29,190 nucleotides of DNA from assembly GCA_900547255.1 (NCBI GenBank), contig URGC01000016.1, positions 1-29,190 of the forward strand, given 5' to 3'. This document shows, in pieces, positions 1 through 6,520 of the stretch. The position numbers and the translations under genes were made by a program. Under the pieces are notes generated by a model. The model did no database searches. It saw only the letters and a program-made list of their open reading frames with translations, and was not told the origin of the DNA. The stretch is from an uncultured Eubacterium sp. Lineage in GTDB: Bacteria > Bacillota > Clostridia > Lachnospirales > Lachnospiraceae. Position 1 is the stretch's first letter. Every line of letters begins with the position of its first letter.

Positions 1-166
1 GGGATAAACGCTGAAGGCATCTAAGCGTGAAGCCCCCCTCAAGATGAGATATCCCATGGAGTTAATCCAGTAAGACCCCTTGAAGACGACGAGGTTGATA
101 GGCTGTAGGTGTAAGTGGAGTGATCCACTCAGCTGAACAGTACTAATAGGTCGAGGGCTTAACCAA
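1..166 (+). rRNA. 23S ribosomal RNA, 3' end (partial)
   Basis: The segment carries the conserved 3' terminal part of bacterial 23S rRNA: the stretch around 60-160 includes the recognisable GTTGATAGGC, GCTGAACAGTACTAATAGG and CGAGGGCTTAACC blocks that close the molecule. The gene starts outside the window. The mature 3' end is placed just after the GGCTTAACC that pairs with the 23S 5' end, so it is accurate only to a few bases. A 7-bp inverted repeat (CTTAACC at 158-164, GGTTAAG at 174-180) straddles the end. Confidence 0.95.
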
Positions 167-354
167 GGTAAGAGGTTAAGGTTTGAAAATACGTCAAGGT
201 AAGTGTAAAAGATAAGCAGTAGCACTTACGGATAGAACAGAGGATATGTTATAACAGGATGACATATAGAACGGATGAAGAATTTGGTATGAAGTTTTGA
301 AGGAATCAGACTTAATTAGAATATAATATGTTTACAACCCATTGGGTTGGATAT
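167..354 (+). other. rRNA-tRNA spacer without a 5S gene
   Basis: About 190 bases separate the 23S end from tRNA-Trp. I see no 5S rRNA sequence here. The spacer has small inverted repeats: GTAAGTG at 199-205 with CACTTAC at 223-229, and CAACCC at 335-340 with GGGTTG at 344-349 just before the tRNA. These may be RNA processing stems; that role is inference. Confidence 0.6.
297..327 (+). promoter_or_regulatory. possible promoter for tRNA-Trp
   Basis: A perfect -10 hexamer TATAAT lies at 322-327, 27 bases before the tRNA. The best -35 match is TTGAAG at 297-302, with a long 19-base spacer. The tRNA could equally be co-transcribed with the rRNA operon. Confidence 0.35.
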
Positions 355-425
355 AGGGGTGTGGTGAAATGGTATCATAGGGGTCTCCAAAACCTTTGCC
401 GCGGGTTCGATTCCTGCCACCCCTG
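355..425 (+). tRNA. tRNA-Trp (CCA anticodon)
   Basis: The 71-base sequence folds as a tRNA. The acceptor stem AGGGGTG (355-361) pairs with CACCCCT (418-424), with discriminator G425. The anticodon stem is 380-384/392-396, enclosing the loop CTCCAAA with anticodon CCA at 387-389, which reads the UGG tryptophan codon. The T arm is GCGGG-TTCGATT-CCTGC. The CCA tail is not encoded; the next bases are a T run. It is directly downstream of the 23S gene. Confidence 0.95.
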
Positions 426-442
426 TTTTTTATTTTGTGACG

Positions 443-484
443 CAAGAATTTAGCTAAGTAAGCTATATTTCTTGTGTTTTTTTT
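443..484 (+). terminator. rho-independent terminator of the rRNA/tRNA unit
   Basis: An inverted repeat CAAGAA-T-TTAGCT / AGCTA-T-A-TTTCTTG (443-455 with 461-474, loop AAGTA, one mismatch and one bulged T) is followed by TGTTTTTTTT. It lies 18 bases after the tRNA and ends that transcription unit. Confidence 0.8.
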
Positions 485-554
485 GTAAACACTTAGCAAA
501 GGCAAAGCTTGAGCTTAGTGTTTACCACATCCTGATTAGATTATATCAGGATGT
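485..554 (+). promoter_or_regulatory. two tandem hairpins in the leader of the permease gene
   Basis: The first hairpin pairs GTAAACACT (485-493) with AGTGTTTAC (517-525) and continues inward with AGC/GCT. The second pairs ACATCCTGAT (527-536) with ATCAGGATGT (545-554), a perfect 10-bp stem with an 8-base loop. Neither has a T run after it on either strand, so they are not ordinary terminators. They sit 44 bases before the permease start and may be a structured 5' leader or operator sites. Confidence 0.5.
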
Positions 555-597
555 TCATTTAGTAATGATATATGCACTTCATATAGGAGATAAGGGC

Positions 598-1746
598 ATG
601 AGTAAAATCAATAACATTTTAAAGAAAGACATTGTGCTATCAATATCAATTATACTTGCTATTTTATCAATGTTTATAATAACACCTGATAAAGAATATA
701 TAGGATATATTGACTACAGAACCCTTGCAATATTATTTTCGTTGATGGCTGTTATGGAAGGGTTTAAGCAGATGGGAGTGTTTGGAAGAATTGCCCATGC
801 GCTGGTGTCCAGATGTAAGAATATCAACAGCCTGGTTGTGATTCTTGTCATGCTGTGCTTCTTTGGCAGTATGCTTATTACTAATGACGTATCTTTGATA
901 ACATTTGTTCCACTAACAATTACAGTTTTTAATATGTTACCAGATAAAGTGAGAAGCTGCTGGCTTATGACAGTTGTTATAATGCAGACAATTGCAGCTA
1001 ACCTTGGAAGTATGCTGACACCAATAGGCAATCCACAGAATCTGTATCTTTTTACGTTGTCAGGAATGAGTCTGGTGGAATTTTTAAAGCTTATGCTGCC
1101 ATTAAGTTTTGTGTCATTAGTTGTGATAATCGTATGGATTGCAGTTAAATCATTTATTGCAGATAAGAAATTCAGATTTGATGATGGCATTGATTTTAAG
1201 ATAGATTTGAATGATAAAGAATATAGCAGAAAATTATTTGTTATGTATGCGGTGCTGTTTTTAGTGTGCCTGCTTACAGTGGCAAGATTAATTCCTGTAC
1301 AGGCCACATTAATAGCCGTGATATTAATGATAGTGATTTTTGACAGAAAAGTTTTAAAGAAAGTTGATTATTCACTATTGCTCACATTTACTGCATTATT
1401 TATATTTATTGGAAATGTTGGAAGAGTGGGAGTGTTCAGTGATTTTCTTGCAAGTGTTATTAACGGAAGAGAAATGTATACAGCTATAGCGAGCAGCCAG
1501 ATTATGAGTAACGTGCCAGCAGCTATTCTTCTTACAGGATTTACAGACAATATAAAAATGCTTATATTAGGGACTGATATAGGCGGACTTGGAACTCTTA
1601 TAGCATCGATGGCAAGCCTTATTTCATTTAAATATATAATACGTGAGAAGGATTGCAGCAAAGGCAGGTATATAAGTTTATTTACAGTTTATAATTTGAT
1701 GTTTCTTATAATATTAATTTTATTTGTTAATGTTTTTAAAATATGA
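598..1746 (+). CDS. SLC13/CitM-type anion permease
   Basis: The 382-residue protein is almost entirely hydrophobic, with roughly ten predicted membrane segments, and matches the citrate transporter/ArsB-NhaD/SLC13 ion-transporter superfamily. The two family half-site motifs are visible: TNDVSLITFVP and GSMLTPIGNPQNLYLF in the first half, and QIMSNVPAAILL and GTDIGGLGTLIASMASLISF in the second. Such proteins move di- or tricarboxylates, arsenite or sodium across the inner membrane; the substrate cannot be read from sequence. I start it at ATG 598, which has AGGAGA at 585-590, because earlier in-frame starts would lie inside the rRNA terminator and leader hairpins. It is transcribed alone, with a 39-base gap to the next gene. 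Confidence 0.85.
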   Translation: MSKINNILKKDIVLSISIILAILSMFIITPDKEYIGYIDYRTLAILFSLMAVMEGFKQMGVFGRIAHALVSRCKNINSLVVILVMLCFFGSMLITNDVSLITFVPLTITVFNMLPDKVRSCWLMTVVIMQTIAANLGSMLTPIGNPQNLYLFTLSGMSLVEFLKLMLPLSFVSLVVIIVWIAVKSFIADKKFRFDDGIDFKIDLNDKEYSRKLFVMYAVLFLVCLLTVARLIPVQATLIAVILMIVIFDRKVLKKVDYSLLLTFTALFIFIGNVGRVGVFSDFLASVINGREMYTAIASSQIMSNVPAAILLTGFTDNIKMLILGTDIGGLGTLIASMASLISFKYIIREKDCSKGRYISLFTVYNLMFLIILILFVNVFKI

Positions 1747-1785
1747 TACTATAGTGACACTTAGTTGGTATTGAAAGGAGTTATT

Positions 1786-2010
1786 ATGAATCCAGCATCA
1801 TTATTTAAGATTAAACAGGCGATGGGACGTTTTCAGGGTACACATCCTAAGTTTGTATCATTTTTAAGAGACGTTTTTGGAGCAGGAATACCAGAGGGCT
1901 CTGTTATTGAGATAAGTGTTACTAAGCCGGGAATGGACAAGGTTACTACTAATATCAAGGTACAGCAGTCTGACCTTGAGCTTTTAGATGGTTTAAGGGA
2001 TTTAACTTAA
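1786..2010 (+). CDS. 74-residue conserved-looking protein of unknown function
   Basis: I do not recognise this protein. It starts at ATG 1786 behind an excellent GAAAGGAG site (1773-1780). It has no membrane segment or signal peptide, and contains an amphipathic N-terminal helix (MNPASLFKIKQAMGRF), a turn region (GAGIPEGS), and a strand pair (VIEISVTKPG, VTTNIKVQQSDLELL). The composition looks like a real small soluble alpha/beta protein. Only 16 bases separate its stop from the HD-domain gene, so the two are probably co-transcribed. Confidence 0.75.
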   Translation: MNPASLFKIKQAMGRFQGTHPKFVSFLRDVFGAGIPEGSVIEISVTKPGMDKVTTNIKVQQSDLELLDGLRDLT

Positions 2011-2026
2011 ATATCAGGAGGTGGGT

Positions 2027-2527
2027 ATGGCACAGATAGGAACTGTTATTAAAGCAGCGATTGATTATTTTGATGGAGACGTCAGGAGAATTAATCATTT
2101 GCTTAAAGTGTATGGATACAGCAAGACATTGGGAGAGCTGGAAGGACTGGATGAGAGAACACTTGAGATTCTTGAGACAACAGCAGTTCTTCATGATATA
2201 GGAATCAAGATATCTGAGCAGAAGTATAATTCAAGTGCCGGAAAATATCAGGAGATAGAAGGACCAGCGGTGGCGGAGAATATTCTTCGTGTTATTGGCG
2301 GTTATGATGAAGAGTTTATAGAGCGTGTTAAGTTCCTTATAGGACATCATCATACATATGACTCGATTGATGGTATTGATTATCAGATACTTGTCGAGGC
2401 TGATTTTCTTGTCAATGCAGATGAGGATGGACTTAGCAAAGAAGCAGTCAAAGCATTTGCTGATAAGATATTTAAGACTGCAAGTGGATTAAGTATATTA
2501 AATAGTAATTATATTAGAGAGGTGTAG
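2027..2527 (+). CDS. HD-domain metal-dependent phosphohydrolase
   Basis: A 166-residue single-domain protein of the HD superfamily. It shows the metal-binding pattern: an HD pair in AVLHDIGIKIS (about residue 55), histidines in LIGHHHTYD (about 108) and an aspartate in VEADFLVNADED (about 127). Relatives hydrolyse phosphate esters or nucleotides in the cytoplasm; the substrate is unknown. ATG 2027 is preferred over the GTG six bases upstream because AGGAGG at 2016-2021 then sits at proper spacing. It lies between two small genes, separated from the next by only 2 bases, so the three form one operon. Confidence 0.85.
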   Translation: MAQIGTVIKAAIDYFDGDVRRINHLLKVYGYSKTLGELEGLDERTLEILETTAVLHDIGIKISEQKYNSSAGKYQEIEGPAVAENILRVIGGYDEEFIERVKFLIGHHHTYDSIDGIDYQILVEADFLVNADEDGLSKEAVKAFADKIFKTASGLSILNSNYIREV

Positions 2528-2529
2528 AT

Positions 2530-2739
2530 ATGCCAGTTGTTAATGGTAGTAATTTTAGTAATAATAGTGCAAAGAATGGCAAAAAGAAGGTTAATCCTAT
2601 CCTTCCGCTTATAGTTATGGTTATATTAGCGGTTGCACTGATTGCATTGTCATCATTTGTAGCAGATGTCAATTCATCAATGTATCAGAAACAGCAGGAA
2701 TTGCAGTCAATGTATGATGAGCAGAATTCTGGACAGTAA
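2530..2739 (+). CDS. small single-pass membrane protein (69 aa)
   Basis: No family recognised. The N-terminus is polar, rich in Asn and Lys, then one hydrophobic helix spans about residues 23-44 (NPILPLIVMVILAVALIALS), followed by a Gln-rich, coil-prone tail (YQKQQELQSMYDEQ). The positive residues before the helix (KNGKKK) predict an N-in, C-out orientation. The start codon is 2 bases after the HD-domain stop, indicating translational coupling. It is followed directly by a terminator. Confidence 0.75.
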   Translation: MPVVNGSNFSNNSAKNGKKKVNPILPLIVMVILAVALIALSSFVADVNSSMYQKQQELQSMYDEQNSGQ

Positions 2740-2754
2740 AGTTATGATTAAATC

Positions 2755-2790
2755 AGGCAGGAGATTTCGTACAAAATTCTCCTGCCTTTG
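2755..2790. terminator. terminator between convergent operons
   Basis: A perfect 10-bp stem, AGGCAGGAGA (2755-2764) with TCTCCTGCCT (2778-2787), encloses a 13-base loop. It lies between the end of the small-membrane-protein operon and the convergent carbamate kinase gene. The short T/A flanks make it usable from either side, more convincingly on the + strand (TTTGTTATT). Confidence 0.7.
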
Positions 2791-2824
2791 TTATTATCTT
2801 AAATTATGTTATGTAAAGATTGTA

Positions 2825-3763
2825 TTATGCTGTGATTGTAGTTCCAGTCTTACCATCAAGACTTGACATAGCCTTATCAAGATTAGCGATAACAGCCTTT
2901 CTGTCTGCATCTGCTGTTACGAATCTGATAGAAGCATCAACCTTAGGGAAAGTTGTTACAGCAGGGAAATGTCCGTTCTTGATATATTCATGAAGGTCAG
3001 CGGCTGAAATCTTATCAAATGCCTTTTCATTAGCTGTACCCTTCTCGATAGTGAGCTGGTCATATCCTGTAAGGAATAAAAGTGTGCTTGCGCCGACAAG
3101 TTCAGCAAGCTTGGCTGCTGTGTAATCCTTCTCGATAATAGCACTTGCACCTTTAAGGTGTGCACCCTGCTGTAATACAGGAATACCACCACCGCCGGCA
3201 GCGATAACAACCTGGTCTGCATCAAGTAAAGCCTTAACAGCATCAATCTCATATATATCAATTGGCATAGGAGCGGCTATAATTCTTCTGAATTTACCAG
3301 GCTCTTCTTCGATAACATGATTACCCTTTTCTTCTTCTGCCTCAGCTTCTTCCTTGGTCATGTAACGTCCGATAATCTTAGTTGGTTCGCTGAATGCGAT
3401 ATCAAAAGGATCAACTCTTACCTGAGTTATTATAGTTGAAACAGTTTTGTAGATGCCTCTGTTAAGAAGCTCTTCTCTTATAGCGTTCTGAAGATCATAT
3501 CCAATGTAGCCCTCACTCATGGCACCACATACTGACATAGGTGCAACAGTACGATTATCAGGGTTAAGTCTTGCAAATTCAGTCATAGCTGTCTGAATCA
3601 TTCCAACCTGAGGTCCGTTACTGTGAGTTATAACAACCTGATATTTGGCTTCTACTAAATCTGCGATAGCAAGAGCGGCTTTTTTAACATTAGCCTGCTG
3701 TTCTGGGAAAGTCTCTCCGAATGCATTCCTTCCGAGAGCAACGACAATTCTTTTATTTTCCAT
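2825..3763 (-). CDS. arcC: carbamate kinase
   Basis: A 312-residue amino-acid-kinase-fold enzyme that transfers phosphate between carbamoyl phosphate and ADP, yielding ATP in arginine, agmatine or purine catabolism. Visible family motifs are THSNGPQVG (about residue 47), GAMSEGYIGY (about 79), AAGGGGIPV (about 187) and EKDYTAAKLAELV (about 211). The N-terminal ALGRNAF replaces the textbook ALGGNA; I believe this position varies among clostridial members. I start at ATG 3763, not 3775, since GGAG on the minus strand is spaced correctly only for the inner one. It stands alone: no arginine deiminase or ornithine carbamoyltransferase gene is nearby. Confidence 0.93.
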   Translation of the reverse strand: MENKRIVVALGRNAFGETFPEQQANVKKAALAIADLVEAKYQVVITHSNGPQVGMIQTAMTEFARLNPDNRTVAPMSVCGAMSEGYIGYDLQNAIREELLNRGIYKTVSTIITQVRVDPFDIAFSEPTKIIGRYMTKEEAEAEEEKGNHVIEEEPGKFRRIIAAPMPIDIYEIDAVKALLDADQVVIAAGGGGIPVLQQGAHLKGASAIIEKDYTAAKLAELVGASTLLFLTGYDQLTIEKGTANEKAFDKISAADLHEYIKNGHFPAVTTFPKVDASIRFVTADADRKAVIANLDKAMSSLDGKTGTTITA

Positions 3764-3801
3764 AAGAAACTCCATTCCGCCTATTGTTAGACATTTTACT
3801 C

Positions 3802-3827
3802 TGCAGCACTTATTATAGTGCGCTGCA
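3802..3827 (-). promoter_or_regulatory. inverted repeat over the arcC -10 region
   Basis: Read on the minus strand, TATAAT occurs at 3817-3812, about 50 bases before arcC. It is embedded in an imperfect inverted repeat: TGCAGCAC (3802-3809) against GTGCGCTGCA (3818-3827). No good -35 box is seen, which suits an activator- or repressor-controlled promoter. The regulator is not identifiable. Confidence 0.45.
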
Positions 3828-3861
3828 TATAATGATATAGAAGTCAGACACTTATGCTAAG

Positions 3862-3890
3862 TGTGAGACAATTATTAATAATATTATAAT
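3862..3890 (+). promoter_or_regulatory. possible promoter of the subtilisin gene
   Basis: A perfect TATAAT lies at 3885-3890, 37 bases before the start codon, in a very AT-rich stretch. The -35 (TGTGAG at 3862-3867, 17-base spacer) is poor. Confidence 0.4.
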
Positions 3891-3926
3891 GTATAAGACC
3901 TAGAAAATCAATGAAGGAATAAAATT

Positions 3927-4763
3927 ATGGCGATAGTGGAGACTACCTTATCAAAGGTTAATGCAGCGGTTCTTGATACAGGGATTTTCAGGCATAGAGA
4001 CTTCGACAACAGAATTATAGCGTTCAGGGATTTTGTCAATGGTAAAAATGTTGTCTATGATGACAGCGGTCATGGAACACATGTGGCTGGTATTATAGCT
4101 GGAAGTGGTCTGTCATCTAATGGAAAGTACAGAGGGATTGCACCATCTGCCGGGATTATAGCGGTAAAGGTGCTCGATGAGAGCGGCAATGGCAGGATTT
4201 CTGATGTTTTAGACGGGGTGGACTGGCTTATAGAGAATAAGAAAAGATTTAATATAAGGGTTGTGAATATATCGTTTGGCTCTGTGCTTAAACTGAATAA
4301 AGGAAATATGGAAAGCTACGACAGGCTTGTAAATGGAATTGAAAAGCTGTGGGATAACGGATTGGTTGTTGTCGCGGCTGCTGGCAATAATGGGCCTAAA
4401 CCGGGAAGCATAACAATTCCGGGGATAAGCAGGAAGGTTATAACTGTAGGTGCATTTGATGATACCAAATTTAAATCGGGCAGAGGTCCCACGAAGGAGT
4501 GCGTTGCTAAACCAGAAGTACTTGTGACAGGTACTAATATCATAGCGTGCAGCAATTCACAGGGGAAATATGTGTCCAAAAGCGGTACCTCAATGGCGGC
4601 ACCGATTGTGACAGGTGCGGTTATAAGACTTTTATCCAGAAAACCGGAGATGACACCGGGGGAGGTCAAGTTAAAGATACATGACAGTGCCATAAGGAAG
4701 AGCGAGTACAGAAATGCCTGTGCGTGGGGAATATTAGATGTTGCTAAACTTGTATATCATTAG
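3927..4763 (+). CDS. subtilisin-like serine protease (S8), no propeptide
   Basis: A 278-residue peptidase with the complete subtilase triad in order: Asp in AVLDTGI (about residue 17), His in GHGTHVAGIIAGSG (about 49) and Ser in SGTSMAAPIVTGA (about 221). The oxyanion-hole Asn is in AAAGNNGP (about 152). The catalytic domain begins almost at residue 1, so there is neither a signal peptide nor the usual inhibitory propeptide. That layout points to an intracellular protease of the AprX/ISP kind, acting in protein turnover. The upstream AAGGAATAAAATT is a modest ribosome binding site. The gene sits alone, 84 bases before the ABC-F gene, which appears to have its own promoter. Confidence 0.9.
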   Translation: MAIVETTLSKVNAAVLDTGIFRHRDFDNRIIAFRDFVNGKNVVYDDSGHGTHVAGIIAGSGLSSNGKYRGIAPSAGIIAVKVLDESGNGRISDVLDGVDWLIENKKRFNIRVVNISFGSVLKLNKGNMESYDRLVNGIEKLWDNGLVVVAAAGNNGPKPGSITIPGISRKVITVGAFDDTKFKSGRGPTKECVAKPEVLVTGTNIIACSNSQGKYVSKSGTSMAAPIVTGAVIRLLSRKPEMTPGEVKLKIHDSAIRKSEYRNACAWGILDVAKLVYH

Positions 4764-4764
4764 G

Positions 4765-4794
4765 TTTACTTTTCCAGTTGAAATGTAGTATAAT
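4765..4794 (+). promoter_or_regulatory. promoter of the ABC-F gene
   Basis: TTTACT at 4765-4770 and TATAAT at 4789-4794 are separated by 18 bases, about 54 bases before the start codon. It starts immediately after the stop codon of the protease gene. Confidence 0.55.
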
Positions 4795-4847
4795 TAATGA
4801 GATTATGTGAAATCCGAAAACAGAAATTTTAATTGGAGGAAGAATTA

Positions 4848-6485
4848 ATGATTAGTGCTAATAATGTAACACTTAGAATAGGTAAGAAGGCCTTGTTCGA
4901 GGATGTTAATATTAAATTTACAGAAGGAAACTGTTATGGTCTTATCGGTGCTAATGGTGCTGGTAAGTCAACATTTTTAAAGATACTTACAGGACAGATT
5001 GAGCCAAGCAAGGGAGATGTGACTATCACACCGGGTCAGAGACTTTCTTTCCTTGAGCAGGATCACTTCAAATATGATGACTGCGTAGTACTTGATACAG
5101 TTATACGTGGTAATGAGCGTCTCTATGAGATTATGAAGGAGAAGGATGCTATCTATGCCAAAGAAGATTTCACTGATGAGGATGGAATCAAGGCGAGTGA
5201 GCTTGAGGCTGAATTTGCTGATATGAACGGATGGGAAGCAGAGTCAGATGCGGCACAGCTTCTTAACGGACTTGGTGTAGAGACTGACCTTCATTACAAG
5301 ATGATGTCAGAGCTTAATGGTAGTGAGAAGGTTAAGGTACTTCTTGCAAAGGCGTTATTTGGTAATCCAGATATTCTTTTATTAGATGAGCCTACTAACC
5401 ACCTGGACCTTGATGCTATTGCATGGCTTGAGGAATTCCTTATCAATTTTGAGAATACAGTAATTGTTGTATCACACGACAGATACTTCCTTAATAAAGT
5501 ATGTACACAGATTGCGGATATTGATTATGCCAAGATTCAGCTCTATGCTGGTAACTATGATTTCTGGTACGAGTCAAGCCAGCTCCTTATCAAGCAGATG
5601 AAGGAAGCTAATAAGAAGAAGGAAGAAAAGATTAAGGAATTACAGGAATTCATCCAGAGATTCTCTGCCAATGCTTCTAAGTCTAAGCAGGCTACTTCAA
5701 GAAAGAGAGCATTGGAGAAGATTGAGCTTGATGAAATCCGTCCTTCAAGCAGAAAGTATCCATATATTGATTTCAGACCATCAAGAGAGATTGGTAATGA
5801 GGTATTATCAGTTAATGGTATCTCTAAGACAATTGATGGAGTTAAGGTACTTGATAATATTTCATTTATTGTAAACCATGATGATAAGATTGCATTTGTA
5901 GGTTCTAATGAGCTTGCAACAACAACACTTTTCAGAATATTAGCAGGTGAGATTGAACCTGATGAGGGGGAATTTAAGTGGGGCGTTACAACATCTATGG
6001 CTTATTTCCCTAAGGACAGTGCCGCAGAGTTCAACAGAGAGGACACTATTGTTGAATGGCTTACACAGTACTCACCAGACCCAGATCCAACATATGTGCG
6101 CGGATTCCTTGGAAGAATGCTTTTTGCAGGTGAGGATGGCGTTAAGAAGGTTAAGGTATTATCAGGTGGTGAGAAGGTTAGATGTCTTATATCCAAGATG
6201 ATGATTATGGGAGCTAATGTATTAGTATTTGATGATCCTACTAACCATCTTGATATGGAATCAATCACAGCACTTAATAATGCGCTTATTAAATTCTCTG
6301 GTGTTGCGTTATTCACATCGCACGATCATCAGTTCATACAGACAACAGCTAACCGTATCATGGAGATAGTTCCAAGCGGACAGCTCATTGATAAGATTAC
6401 AACTTATGATGAATATCTTGAGAGCGATGAGATGGCAAGAAAGCGTCAGGGATTCGCAGATAATGCATCGGATGATGAGGATTAA
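4848..6485 (+). CDS. ABC-F family ATPase (YbiT/YkpA type)
   Basis: A 545-residue soluble protein with two fused ATP-binding domains and no membrane segments, as in translation-associated ABC-F factors that bind the ribosomal E site. Domain 1 has Walker A GANGAGKST (about residue 38), a weak signature LNGSE (about 163) and Walker B ILLLDEPTNHLD (about 181). A charged linker, KQMKEANKKKEEKIKELQEF, spans about 249-268. Domain 2 has signature LSGGEK and the H-loop FTSHDH, but its Walker A position reads VGSNELATTT without the lysine, and Walker B is VFDDPTNHLD. From memory this degenerate second site is typical of the YbiT/YkpA subgroup. ATG 4848 is chosen for its TGGAGGA site at 4834-4840. Confidence 0.9.
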   Translation: MISANNVTLRIGKKALFEDVNIKFTEGNCYGLIGANGAGKSTFLKILTGQIEPSKGDVTITPGQRLSFLEQDHFKYDDCVVLDTVIRGNERLYEIMKEKDAIYAKEDFTDEDGIKASELEAEFADMNGWEAESDAAQLLNGLGVETDLHYKMMSELNGSEKVKVLLAKALFGNPDILLLDEPTNHLDLDAIAWLEEFLINFENTVIVVSHDRYFLNKVCTQIADIDYAKIQLYAGNYDFWYESSQLLIKQMKEANKKKEEKIKELQEFIQRFSANASKSKQATSRKRALEKIELDEIRPSSRKYPYIDFRPSREIGNEVLSVNGISKTIDGVKVLDNISFIVNHDDKIAFVGSNELATTTLFRILAGEIEPDEGEFKWGVTTSMAYFPKDSAAEFNREDTIVEWLTQYSPDPDPTYVRGFLGRMLFAGEDGVKKVKVLSGGEKVRCLISKMMIMGANVLVFDDPTNHLDMESITALNNALIKFSGVALFTSHDHQFIQTTANRIMEIVPSGQLIDKITTYDEYLESDEMARKRQGFADNASDDED

Positions 6486-6520
6486 TCTGATTCTTATGCA
6501 ATGAAACGGAGGAGTTAGTT

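Noticed and set aside
472..597. N-terminal extension of the permease from ATG 472
   Set aside because: It would start inside the rRNA terminator, has no ribosome binding site, and adds a non-hydrophobic leader unlike the family; ATG 598 has AGGAGA.
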